Shown here one piece after another: positions 18,221-25,968 of a stretch of DNA of 64,000 nt. Positions within the stretch are counted from its first letter, which is position 1; each line of letters starts with the position of its first letter. Source of the DNA: Planctomycetota bacterium. GTDB lineage: Bacteria; Planctomycetota; UBA8742; UBA2392. The DNA lies in the NCBI GenBank assembly GCA_016712285.1, contig JADJRK010000001.1, forward strand, positions 1,488,001-1,552,000. The letters are read 5' to 3'. A model generated the notes under the pieces. It saw only the letters and a list, made by a program, of their open reading frames with translations. It made no database searches and was not told where the DNA came from. A program made the translations under genes and the position numbers.

Positions 18221-18910
18221 CTATCGTTCGTTGCTGTGAAGTTCCACGACCAGCGCCTTCTGGGCTGGGTCGAGGTAGATGTCGTAGATCTCGCCTTCTT
18301 TGCACTTCTGGCGCACTTCCCAGCGCTGAGGCGCGCGCAGGAACAGTGTCGCACCCACCGTGCGCGGCACGTCGCGCATCTCAAGCTCGGTGCGCTGCGG
18401 CGTCGATGCCGTGCGTGTGCCGTAGCCCGCCAGACTGATGAACTGGTAGAACCCGCCCTCGCCAAGCCAGTCCCACGCCCAGCGCCATTGCAACGTCTCA
18501 ACCTGAAGCTCAAAGTGATTGCCCGAGGTCAGCACCGGGCGGCGCTGCTCGGCCAAACGTCGGCCTGCCGGGTCCACGGGGTAGAACAGCAGGTTCAACT
18601 GGTCGGTCTGTTCGTCGAGCTTGCCGATTTCAATTTCGGCGATTTTGCGGCGCGTTTCGGGCTCGGTCGGCAATTCGGCTGTGATCACAGCCAATACCAG
18701 CGCCTCGATGGCGAGCCAGATCACGATGCAGCCCATACCCAGCAGGCTGAAGTCAATGATCGGGGCCAGCGTGCTGGTTTCAACGTCTTCGCGGCGCTTG
18801 GACTTCATCCAGAACCACGCGCGCTGGGCGACAAACACAACCAGGAACACGCCCAGCACACAGGTGAGTACGGCAAACGCTTTCAGGCGAAAGTTGGGGT
18901 CACCATCCAT
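18221..18910 (-). CDS. Hypothetical membrane protein
   Basis: The 229-residue protein is taken from ATG 18910 (MDGDPNFRLKAFAVLTC). Two membrane helices are predicted, at about 8-28 and 48-72, followed by a soluble domain that contains a basic-acidic helix and then beta-rich sequence. I do not recognise a family. Its start lies 7 bp beyond the stop of the SGNH-like gene on the same strand, so the two are probably co-transcribed, with this gene second. Confidence 0.68.
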   Translation of the reverse strand: MDGDPNFRLKAFAVLTCVLGVFLVVFVAQRAWFWMKSKRREDVETSTLAPIIDFSLLGMGCIVIWLAIEALVLAVITAELPTEPETRRKIAEIEIGKLDEQTDQLNLLFYPVDPAGRRLAEQRRPVLTSGNHFELQVETLQWRWAWDWLGEGGFYQFISLAGYGTRTASTPQRTELEMRDVPRTVGATLFLRAPQRWEVRQKCKEGEIYDIYLDPAQKALVVELHSNER

Positions 18911-18917
18911 GCGCCGA

Positions 18918-20048
18918 TTATGGCCCAGCCGGGGCAGGAACGTCAAAGGCCCGATGGGCGCGCAGGGCACGAATAATCGCGTTTAGGAACACGCGGCGGA
19001 TGGCGTCGTAGCCGCGCCGGTTCGGGTCCTCAAGGTTCACCCAGTACCAGTACGACGGGTCGTCCGCATCGTAGTGCGGGTTGTCCTCATCGCGACAATG
19101 AATGCCGTGGCCCATCATGGCGGCGTGGATATCGGCGACGTGAACGTGGTCGTGCTTGGCCGCACAGGCCTTGATCGCGTCGTTGAAGGCCGTGTGCACC
19201 GGGTAGCCGTCCTTCCACGCGGGCAGCCAGAACAGCGGCCCAGCGTTTTCGATGTCGCCGACACCGTCGGTCGGGTCGTAGATCGTTGCCACCAGCACAA
19301 CGCACCCGCCCGGAAACTTCTGCTTCAGGGCCAGCATCATCTCGTCAAGCCGCGCGTTGAAGTTGGCGATCCATAGCTCGGCTGTGGCCCAGTCCGCGCC
19401 GTACATCGCGCCCTCGCGGGGCTTGGCTTTGCCGTACTTGTGGATCAGGTCGATGCCGCCGGTCGTGATGCAGACGATGCCGAACACGTCGCCGCCGTAC
19501 ACCGGAAGGTTCTGGATGTCGCGAACGTGTTGCAGGCTGTTCGTGCTGTTCGCGGCGAGCCTGCGCTCTTTCAGGTTCGGCAGCACCTTGCGCAGCTCGC
19601 AGCCGGCCATGTCGGGGTAGGCGTCATCGAGGTTGCGTTGCAGCAGATCGACGTAGCCCATGCCGCTGGGCGCGCCATAGCCGGTGCTGACGCTGTCGCC
19701 AAGGCTCAGAAGCAATACCGGCTGCTCGCTCCAAGTGCCGGCGAAAGCTTGCCTGTCGACGGGCGGGCCGGCGGGCCCCTCGCCCATGGGCGCAGGCACC
19801 CGCATCACAAAGTAGAACAATCCGACAAACAGGCTGCACACGGCGACGACCACCGGACGCAAGTGGAACCAGCGCGGCTTGCCAGAGGGCTTGCGCAAGC
19901 TGAGCCCGGCGGCAACTACGCCTAGCAGCGTGGTTGCAAGTGCGACCCAGTGGAGCCACATATCCGGCGAAGCCCAGGTGCGGCTAACGACCGCGGCAAG
20001 CAGCAGAACCAGCACGGCAAGCAGGATGATCTTGAGAGCAGACTTCAT
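18918..20048 (-). CDS. SGNH/GDSL-hydrolase-like membrane-anchored protein with degenerate motifs
   Basis: The 376-residue protein starts at ATG 20048 and has about three hydrophobic segments within the first 90 residues. LSLGDSVSTGYG is a clear block I with the nucleophile Ser. The other SGNH blocks look altered: block III reads TTGGIDL instead of GGNDL, and the block V region reads NLEDPNRRGYD where D-x-x-H-P-N is expected. The protein may be inactive or use other residues. TATAAT lies 6 bp before the start on this strand, suggesting a leaderless transcript. Confidence 0.75.
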   Translation of the reverse strand: MKSALKIILLAVLVLLLAAVVSRTWASPDMWLHWVALATTLLGVVAAGLSLRKPSGKPRWFHLRPVVVAVCSLFVGLFYFVMRVPAPMGEGPAGPPVDRQAFAGTWSEQPVLLLSLGDSVSTGYGAPSGMGYVDLLQRNLDDAYPDMAGCELRKVLPNLKERRLAANSTNSLQHVRDIQNLPVYGGDVFGIVCITTGGIDLIHKYGKAKPREGAMYGADWATAELWIANFNARLDEMMLALKQKFPGGCVVLVATIYDPTDGVGDIENAGPLFWLPAWKDGYPVHTAFNDAIKACAAKHDHVHVADIHAAMMGHGIHCRDEDNPHYDADDPSYWYWVNLEDPNRRGYDAIRRVFLNAIIRALRAHRAFDVPAPAGP

Positions 20049-20054
20049 AACGCT

Positions 20055-20060
20055 ATTATA
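20055..20060 (-). promoter_or_regulatory. -10 box (TATAAT) of the SGNH-like gene
   Basis: A perfect TATAAT on the minus strand ends 6 bp before ATG 20048. No convincing -35 is present. The spacing puts the start of transcription at or next to the start codon. Confidence 0.5.
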
Positions 20061-20252
20061 CGACACAGAAGGCGCGGCGTTTCAGAAATTGCGAGATTCA
20101 TTCGCGGCTGATGCTTGCCATTGCTGTGGTTATCGGAGTCTTGTCGGCCGGGGGCACTCGCCTCTCCAGTGGAACTCACCGTCGACGCCGGCACTTGCTT
20201 CGGCATTCGCTGGGAACGTCTCCCAAGGAGGCACTTCGTTCATTGTGGTGTC

Positions 20253-20705
20253 CTACCGTGCTTTGGGATCGTATGTGCCGTCCCCGCCTTCCCAGCTGAA
20301 CGTCAGCGTGATCACGGGTCGCTCCGGGTCGTTCGGGATCGCACGCAGTGCCCCGCGTTTGTCGTCCACCCTCAGCACGATGTCTTCTACGCGGTAGTAC
20401 TTGCCGACAAGTTGGTCGGGCGCAACCGCACAACCGCCCGACTCAAAGGGTCCCGTCAATCGTTGAGGAGCCCTGTTGGTTTTGGCGTACCCGACCCGCG
20501 CCTGGTTCTTCATCGAACCAAGTTGCTGCTCGGCGTCAGATCGAACCGCGTCCCGCGCACCGGCAGTATGGACCGGATAGAGCAGCAGAAACAGCAGCAC
20601 TGCGACGATGCCGATCCCGGCCACGGCTGGAATAAATCTCTTCCACGTGCGCTTCTCGGGCTCTACATCTATTCCTTCAACCTGCGACACGAAGCCCCCT
20701 GACAA
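20253..20705 (-). CDS. Tandem paralogue 1 of a small membrane-anchored family
   Basis: The product is 150 residues if TTG 20705 is the start; a GTG at codon 6 is an alternative. A single membrane helix (about 24-43) is followed by a domain shared with the next two genes: an EQQLGSMKNQARVGYAKT segment, then LTGPFESGGCAVA, KYYRVEDIVL and LTFSWEGGDGTYD. The family is not recognised. The two copies upstream in transcription order are at 20751 and 21233. The conserved GG(C)AV and WEGGDGT motifs suggest a beta domain, probably extracytoplasmic. Confidence 0.65.
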   Translation of the reverse strand: MSGGFVSQVEGIDVEPEKRTWKRFIPAVAGIGIVAVLLFLLLYPVHTAGARDAVRSDAEQQLGSMKNQARVGYAKTNRAPQRLTGPFESGGCAVAPDQLVGKYYRVEDIVLRVDDKRGALRAIPNDPERPVITLTFSWEGGDGTYDPKAR

Positions 20706-20750
20706 ACGGTTCTATCGGACAGCGCTACGTACGACACAAACGCATGCCGG

Positions 20751-21236
20751 TCACTCCGAACGCCACTCGAACTCGCCGTCGCCGCCTTCGGGTTTGAATG
20801 TCAGTTCGACCCATTCCTTGTCGGCGGTTACGGGCACGGCTTTGATCATGGCGCGGCCGTCGGACAGCTGGATCACTTCGTCCACGACGCGATAGTACTT
20901 GCCCTCAAGTTCACTTGGGTCCATTCCCCCACCGCCTTCCTCGATGCTACCTGTCAGGCGGGTTGGCCAGTACTTGCCTTCGCCTTTGGCATAGGCCACA
21001 CGCCACTGGTTCTTGACGCTGCCCAGCATCTGCTCGCCCTCCGAGCGAGTCACGTCCCGTGTTCAGCCAAACGTGAGCGGCGCCGCCAGAACCACCAGCA
21101 GCACAAACGCAATCAGCAGCACCACAATCACCTTGCCGATCGAGTACCAAGCACGCTTGCGCAAGGGCCGCGCGGCTACGCCGTAGGGCTGCGAGAGACT
21201 GTACTGCCGGTACTCGGCTTCGAATGTCTGGGTCAT
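20751..21236 (-). pseudogene. Tandem paralogue 2, interrupted by an in-frame TGA
   Basis: From ATG 21236 the frame encodes a leader and membrane helix (VIVVLLIAFVLLVVLAAPL) but meets TGA at 21063-21065, codon 58. The same frame then continues (TRDVTRSEGEQMLGSVKNQ) to 20751 with the conserved domain, 161 codons in all. Selenocysteine is unlikely: TGA works as an ordinary stop elsewhere here and no Cys is conserved at this point. The cause may be a nonsense mutation or a sequencing error. Alternatively, translation could restart inside the domain at GTG 21053. Its start overlaps the stop of paralogue 3 (ATGA). Confidence 0.65.
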
Positions 21237-21880
21237 TTGTGCGCTCCGGGTTCAATCCACTCGAAGGTCCCGTCGCCGCCGTCCCAGTGGAATGTGAGGT
21301 AGCCCACGGCCTGATCATCGGCTTCCGGACTTGGGTAGCAGCGCAGTCTCCCGCGCCCATCGGGCAGCACTTGCACACGCGGGTCGATGGTGAAGTACTT
21401 GCTCTCGAGTTCCGCTGAAGCGACCGCGCAGCCGCCATCCTCAAGCGTGCCGGTAAGGGTCCATGGTTCGCGCTTGGTCTTTGCCATCGCCACGCGAGCC
21501 TGGTTCTTCATGCTGCCAAGCATCTGCTCACCTTCAGAACGGCGAGCGTCGCGGCTTCCCCCGCCACAGCTCATAATCGGCAGGACCGCAAGAAACACGA
21601 ATGACGCCACGACGCCGTAAATGAGGAGTCGTGGGTGAAGCACGATCCAATGGGCCAGCCTGAACGGGCTGACAATGATCCCCGCCAGTGACATCCAGAA
21701 GCCGGGAATCGGAGCGCGCGGTTTGCGTTGCAGAGCTGGTTCACTAGCCTGCGCTGGGGCGACTTCCGCGGCTTGCGTGGGCATTGGACGGGATGGTTTG
21801 CCCGGCGGAAACTCGCCCCAGCCTTGTGGTTGGCCTGTGAGAGCACGCTCAAGGGCGCGCAGGTTTGGCTCGTCAGACAT
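21233..21880 (-). CDS. Tandem paralogue 3, membrane-anchored, first gene of the trio
   Basis: The 215-residue product has a Pro/Ala-rich cytosolic N-terminus of about 55 residues, then hydrophobic stretches (about 58-76 and 84-104) ending in IMSCGGG. The shared domain follows: RRSEGEQMLGSMKNQARVA, LTGTLEDGGCAVA and LTFHWDGGDGTFEW. The family is not recognised. The conserved block closely matches the copies at 20253 and 20751, so the three arose by local duplication. The stop overlaps the start of paralogue 2. Confidence 0.68.
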   Translation of the reverse strand: MSDEPNLRALERALTGQPQGWGEFPPGKPSRPMPTQAAEVAPAQASEPALQRKPRAPIPGFWMSLAGIIVSPFRLAHWIVLHPRLLIYGVVASFVFLAVLPIMSCGGGSRDARRSEGEQMLGSMKNQARVAMAKTKREPWTLTGTLEDGGCAVASAELESKYFTIDPRVQVLPDGRGRLRCYPSPEADDQAVGYLTFHWDGGDGTFEWIEPGAHK

Positions 21881-22037
21881 TCACGGCCTCATTTCTAACA
21901 TGTCACGCACACGTCATGTTCTAGTCATACATCGTCATGCGACGCAAGTCAAAATTTCCCCAGATTCGTCGCCGGCAGCGTGAATCCGCCCTCGTGTGGC
22001 TGCCAAAATCGCCATTCGTTGCTACCTTCTGCGCCCC

Positions 22038-22949
22038 ATGGCATTCGGTCGCAAAATCTCCCGGGCTCAGCTTGAACGCTATGCCGGCAAGGCGCTTGTT
22101 GAAGTCGCCGAGAAGAACCCTGACGTGCTGAAGCTCGGTGCGTCGCGCCGCAATGTCTCGCTGGTCTATCTCGACATCTGGGGCTTCACCGAGGTCACCA
22201 GCTATGCCTCTCCGCAGGCTGTGATTGACCTGCTGTGCGATTACTTCTCGCGCATGACAACCATAATACGCGGCAACCGCGGCTTCGTTGACAAGTTCTT
22301 CGGCGACGCGATCTTCTCGATCTTTGGCGCCCCCATCGAAGACGACCTGCACCCGCTGCACTGCTGCAATGCCGCGCTGGCCTGTCTGCGCGAGACATAC
22401 AAGCTGGCAGCCGAATGGCACGTGCAGGGCTTCGGCCGTATCGGCCAGTCAATCGGCGTGGTCAGCGGCCCCGCCATTGTCGGCAACATCGGTACTGAAG
22501 AGCGCGCGATGTACACCGCCATCGGCGAGGGTGTCAGCCTGGCGGTCCAGTTGCAGCAGGCTTCGCGTCTTTACCGGGCGCCGATCATCATCTCGCGCGA
22601 GACCAACAGCGCCGTCAAGGACAAGCTGCTCACGCGCGAGCTTGACGTCATCAAGATCCAGGGCGCTGACCGCACCACCGCCATCTTCGAGCTGATGGGC
22701 ACCTTTGGCGAAGTGCCCGAACACGTGAAGATGCTGGCCGAAGTCTTCAGCCGCGGCCTGGCCTCATTTCGCCAGCGCGACTGGGACCGCGCCGAGAAGC
22801 GCTTCAAAGACGCCGACTCGATCTCGGGCGACGACGGGCCGTCGCGCCTTTACCTGCGGCGCTGCCAGCTCTACCGCAAGCATCCACCACCACCCGAGTG
22901 GGACCTGGTGCACGCCCACACCGTTCGCATGAACCCCGCCGGCCAATGA
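22038..22949 (+). CDS. Class III adenylate/guanylate cyclase
   Basis: The 303-residue protein is taken from ATG 22038; a GTG at 21996 would add 14 residues. The cyclase homology domain shows LVYLDIWGFTEV, with the first metal-binding Asp, and VDKFFGDAIFSIFGAP, with the second Asp, followed by GVVSGPAIVGNIG and YTAIGEGVSLA. The C-terminal 100 residues are helical and may carry a TPR-like segment. No sensor or membrane region is present, so the enzyme is cytosolic. ATP versus GTP preference cannot be told. The stop overlaps the next ATG (ATGA). Confidence 0.88.
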   Translation: MAFGRKISRAQLERYAGKALVEVAEKNPDVLKLGASRRNVSLVYLDIWGFTEVTSYASPQAVIDLLCDYFSRMTTIIRGNRGFVDKFFGDAIFSIFGAPIEDDLHPLHCCNAALACLRETYKLAAEWHVQGFGRIGQSIGVVSGPAIVGNIGTEERAMYTAIGEGVSLAVQLQQASRLYRAPIIISRETNSAVKDKLLTRELDVIKIQGADRTTAIFELMGTFGEVPEHVKMLAEVFSRGLASFRQRDWDRAEKRFKDADSISGDDGPSRLYLRRCQLYRKHPPPPEWDLVHAHTVRMNPAGQ

Positions 22950-23752
22950 ACCCGCTGCCCCTGCCTATTCGTGGTCCGTTGCAGCCCGGTATGCGTGGCT
23001 TTGTGGCAGGCATGCGCGTCTTCATCACCGGCCTCAAACTGGTAATGCCGGGCGGCGGCTTGTTCAAGTACGCGCTGGTGCCGGTGCTGGTTTCGGGCTT
23101 CATCCTGCTGGTGCTGGCGATTGCCGCGTTCTTCGTGGCGCAGGCGCTGCTGGTGGATTGGCTGGCAAGCATGGATTTCGCCCCTTGGCTTTCGTGGCTG
23201 GGTGGCGTGCTGGTGTTTGTGCTGGCTGTGGTCGCGGCGTACTTCCTGTTCGGGCCGGTGATGAAGCTGTTCGGCCCGCTGTTCATGGACCCGATCTGCG
23301 AGCAGGTGCACCTGCGCTACACTGGCAAACCGTTGGGCGGCCCGACCACCGTCGGCAGCGTGCTGAAGGGACTGGTTTCGTCGATCCCCTCGGCGTTGCG
23401 GTCGCTGCTTGCGGCGGTGCTGATCGAGCTGCCGCTGGCGATCTTTGCCATGGTGACGTTTGTCGGTGCCGCCGTGGCAATTCCCGTGACGGGCCTGCTG
23501 CAAGGCGCTGAGCTGATGGATGCGCCGCTGGCGCTTCGCAACCTGAAGTGGTCGCAGCGTGTCGGCTGGGTGAAGGCGCATTTGGCGCCGTGCACGGGCA
23601 TGGGCGCGATGGCCGGCCTGTGCATGCTGGTGCCAGTGCTGAACCTGTTTGTCGTGCCGGCGGGTGTTGCCGCCGCGACAATCCTGATGCTGGCGGGCGA
23701 CGAAGTTGATCCTGCGCAATCTCAATCGCAGAAACCTGACCCGACAGGGTGA
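22946..23752 (+). CDS. EI24/CysZ-like multi-pass membrane protein
   Basis: The 268-residue protein starts inside the stop of the cyclase gene. Four or more hydrophobic segments are present, with GMRVFITGLKLVMPG at the N-terminus and a FGPVMKLFGPLFMDPICEQV segment. This resembles the EI24/CysZ (DUF540) fold of sulfate-uptake-related proteins, and the length fits the family. The translational coupling suggests a link with cyclase signalling, which is an inference only. Confidence 0.72.
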   Translation: MNPLPLPIRGPLQPGMRGFVAGMRVFITGLKLVMPGGGLFKYALVPVLVSGFILLVLAIAAFFVAQALLVDWLASMDFAPWLSWLGGVLVFVLAVVAAYFLFGPVMKLFGPLFMDPICEQVHLRYTGKPLGGPTTVGSVLKGLVSSIPSALRSLLAAVLIELPLAIFAMVTFVGAAVAIPVTGLLQGAELMDAPLALRNLKWSQRVGWVKAHLAPCTGMGAMAGLCMLVPVLNLFVVPAGVAAATILMLAGDEVDPAQSQSQKPDPTG

Positions 23753-23772
23753 ACCTTTCGCATTCCCGTTCG

Positions 23773-23778
23773 TATAAT
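23773..23778 (+). promoter_or_regulatory. Candidate -10 box (TATAAT)
   Basis: A perfect TATAAT lies 60 bp before the M23-like gene at 23838. The -35 region (around 23750) matches the consensus only poorly. Confidence 0.4.
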
Positions 23779-23837
23779 AGACACAATGCGTGGATCGGGA
23801 GCAGTACCACGCAGCCCTGGGCTAAGGGCATCGACGC

Positions 23838-25085
23838 ATGGCATTCGCAACTCAACCGGGTGATTTCCAGCCGGCACGCCGCGCCTGGCTCGCGGCTGTT
23901 GGTGTTGGCGCGGGTTTGTTCGCGCTGCAGCCGCGGCTTCACGCACAAAAGAAGACGCCGCCCCAACCCACCGAAGAGGAACTGCAAGCAGCCTACGCTG
24001 AAACCGAGAAGGCCGTGGCCACGGGCAGCACGCCCGACCGGCCCGGCTTGGCGGCGTGGGCGCAGAAGCAGGGCGTCGGGTTGCAGTGGCCGGCCAAGTA
24101 TTACCTGCCGTGGCCCGCTGGCGCCGGTCACCAGGTGTACCAAAGCTGGAACGGCAACAAGATCGGCCCGCCGCGCGCCACGCACATGCAGGCGCAGAAC
24201 TATTACGCGTGGGACTTTCACATCACGCGCGGCCAGTACATCGCCGCCGCGCGCGACGGCAAAGTCACCAACGTCGTGGACGACCAGCCGCCGGGCAACG
24301 AGAACGCCAACGTCATCTACATTGAACACGCCGACGGCGAAGTCAGCGTGTATGCCCACAACGGCAGCAACACTGCGCTGGTGGCGGTCGGCGACAAGGT
24401 ACTGGCCGGCCAGAAGATCTGCCAGGGCAGCAACGAGTCGATGCACCTGCACTTCTGCATCTGGAAGGGCATGATCGACTACCCGTGCCGCTTCATCGAC
24501 TTTGCCGCGGACAACGGCGTGCCGCAGTACGGCGGCAACCCGGTCAGCGGCAATGAGGGCCCCGACGCGGGCCTGCTGGCCGAGATCGAGGCAAACTTCA
24601 AGAAGGGCGAAGCCGCGTTTGAAGTCAAAGACTACTTGAACGCGCTGAAGTGGTACCTGGCCGCGACTGCCGTAGAAGTTCGCGTTGAGCCCTACGAGCA
24701 GTCTCTGGCCCGCATTGAAGAATGCCGCGTCATCATTGACGAAGAGGTGCAGGCTGCGGTGAAGGAAGCCCGCGACGGCGACATGGCCAAAGCCGAGAAG
24801 AGCCTCAAGACGGTGCAGAAGAAGTACGGCGACTACGGCAAGCAGCGCGTGGAAGCCGCCATGGAAGAGCTGAAGAAAGACCCCAAGTTCCGCGAGTGGG
24901 CCAACAAGCAAGCCAGCGAAAAGCTGTGGCTTGAAGCAAGGCGCGCCGAGAAGTTCGAGGAGTGGGACAAAGCCGAAAAGGCCTACCGCGAGCTGCGCAA
25001 GATGTACAAGAAAGGCGAGCCCGAATACGCCACGATCCAGGAGAAGCTGAAGAAGATCAGCATCGCCAAGATCCTGGAGGAGTAG
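23838..25085 (+). CDS. M23/LytM-like secreted protein with C-terminal helical repeats
   Basis: The 415-residue product has a twin-arginine-like signal (RRAWLAAVGVGAGLFALQP). A LytM-type domain follows: AWDFHITRGQYIAAARDGKV, then VYAHNG and MHLHFCIW. The Asp, the AH and the HLH zinc ligands are visible, but the first His of the classic H-x3-D motif is Tyr here. From about residue 245 a charged alpha-helical region resembles TPRs. M23 enzymes cut peptidoglycan cross-bridges; whether this one is active is uncertain. The next lipoprotein gene begins at its stop. Confidence 0.78.
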   Translation: MAFATQPGDFQPARRAWLAAVGVGAGLFALQPRLHAQKKTPPQPTEEELQAAYAETEKAVATGSTPDRPGLAAWAQKQGVGLQWPAKYYLPWPAGAGHQVYQSWNGNKIGPPRATHMQAQNYYAWDFHITRGQYIAAARDGKVTNVVDDQPPGNENANVIYIEHADGEVSVYAHNGSNTALVAVGDKVLAGQKICQGSNESMHLHFCIWKGMIDYPCRFIDFAADNGVPQYGGNPVSGNEGPDAGLLAEIEANFKKGEAAFEVKDYLNALKWYLAATAVEVRVEPYEQSLARIEECRVIIDEEVQAAVKEARDGDMAKAEKSLKTVQKKYGDYGKQRVEAAMEELKKDPKFREWANKQASEKLWLEARRAEKFEEWDKAEKAYRELRKMYKKGEPEYATIQEKLKKISIAKILEE

Positions 25086-25087
25086 TG

Positions 25088-25495
25088 GTGCAGGCACCTC
25101 GCACAACTTTGCAGAGCGCAGCCGTGCTGGTTGCGCTCTTGCTGTTTTGTACCGGATGCGCTGAACGCAGCACGTTTCCGGCCGGAACGTATGACGCGTC
25201 AGACCGTCTGAAAGTCGATTGGGGCGAGACGTACGAAGAGCGGCAACTCACCGAGCGCGAGTACAAAGCGATAGAGGCCTTCTTCGCGCATGCACAGTGG
25301 GTTGAGTACGACACAGTTGCCAAAGATATCGAGGGCGCGAACATGACGATCAACGGCACAGAATGGCAGGTGTATCACAACAGCCTGTGCCAGGATCGAA
25401 AACGCAGGCTCGAAGTAGAGGGTGTGGAATTCAACGGACGGATGGATCGCTTCATCGGTTTCGACAAACTGATCGCCTGGGCGGAGTCACAGTAA
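25088..25495 (+). CDS. Hypothetical lipoprotein
   Basis: This small protein (135 residues) starts at GTG 25088, seven bases after GGAGG (25076-25080); GTG 25085 is equally in frame. A hydrophobic signal ends in FCTGC, a lipobox. The mature part is charged and has no family I recognise. It is probably co-transcribed with the M23-like gene that ends at 25085. A serial-hairpin element lies 45 bp after the stop. Confidence 0.65.
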   Translation: MQAPRTTLQSAAVLVALLLFCTGCAERSTFPAGTYDASDRLKVDWGETYEERQLTEREYKAIEAFFAHAQWVEYDTVAKDIEGANMTINGTEWQVYHNSLCQDRKRRLEVEGVEFNGRMDRFIGFDKLIAWAESQ

Positions 25496-25539
25496 GACCG
25501 TGCTCGATGCTCACTTGAGGCGGCCATGCATCATCGTTG

Positions 25540-25688
25540 GATTTGTGTTGCGGCCGTCTCGGCCGCACGTGTTGTGCGCGTCTCGCGCGCATGTATGGCG
25601 GGCCTCCGGCCCGCCTGGGCGCCCGGGACGGGCACAACGCAAGCAGGCCAGAGGCCTGCTACACGTGCGGGCTGGAAGCCCGCATCAC
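25540..25688. repeat. Serial-hairpin element, copy A
   Basis: The 149-bp element is made of consecutive perfect or near-perfect hairpins with different stems, in order: TGCGGCCG/CGGCCGCA, TGCGCG/CGCGCA, GCGGGCC/GGCCCGC, a GCCCG/CGGGC pair, GCAGGCC/GGCCTGC and GCGGGCT/AGCCCGC. A copy in the same order and orientation is at 45025-45174. It lies between convergent genes and forms the 3' end of the antitoxin-like gene 25659-25913. Confidence 0.85.
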
Positions 25689-25913
25689 GCAATGCGGCGT
25701 GGAGGGGCGAACATCTGGAAGCCGTGGGTTGGATTTCAGCTCAGCGATCCGCTGTTCGGCTTCCGTGTACTGCTGCTCGTGCAGGATTGCCGCCGCGCCT
25801 TCTTCCTCCAGGCTTTCCCACAGCAGGCTGACGATCTTTGCGCGCTCGCTTGCACTGAGCTTCAAGAGTGCCTTCAAGTCTACCGTGTCCGGTATCTTGA
25901 TCTCCGCTTCCAT
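25659..25913 (-). CDS. Addiction-module (TIGR02574-like) protein with a repeat-derived C-terminus
   Basis: The 84-residue product begins MEAEIKIPDTVDLKALLKLS and shows the family pattern (LSASERAKIVSLLWESLEEE, then EAEQRIAELKSNP). Members normally continue for about 15 residues with an acidic SWEEV-type tail. Here the last 17 or so residues (ending MRASSPHV) read into the serial-hairpin element and the stop lies inside it. The original 3' end was probably replaced when the element arrived. No partner toxin gene is next to it; the neighbouring UbiA gene is divergent. Confidence 0.65.
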   Translation of the reverse strand: MEAEIKIPDTVDLKALLKLSASERAKIVSLLWESLEEEGAAAILHEQQYTEAEQRIAELKSNPRLPDVRPSTPHCVMRASSPHV

Positions 25914-25968
25914 TAAAGCATCTGTGCCGCCTGTCGCCACTGCCCACTGGCTTGCGTATGCTGGGCCC

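Noticed and set aside
21063..21065. In-frame TGA as a selenocysteine codon
   Set aside because: No Cys is conserved at this position in the two paralogues, no SECIS-like hairpin was seen just downstream, and TGA is an ordinary stop elsewhere in the window.
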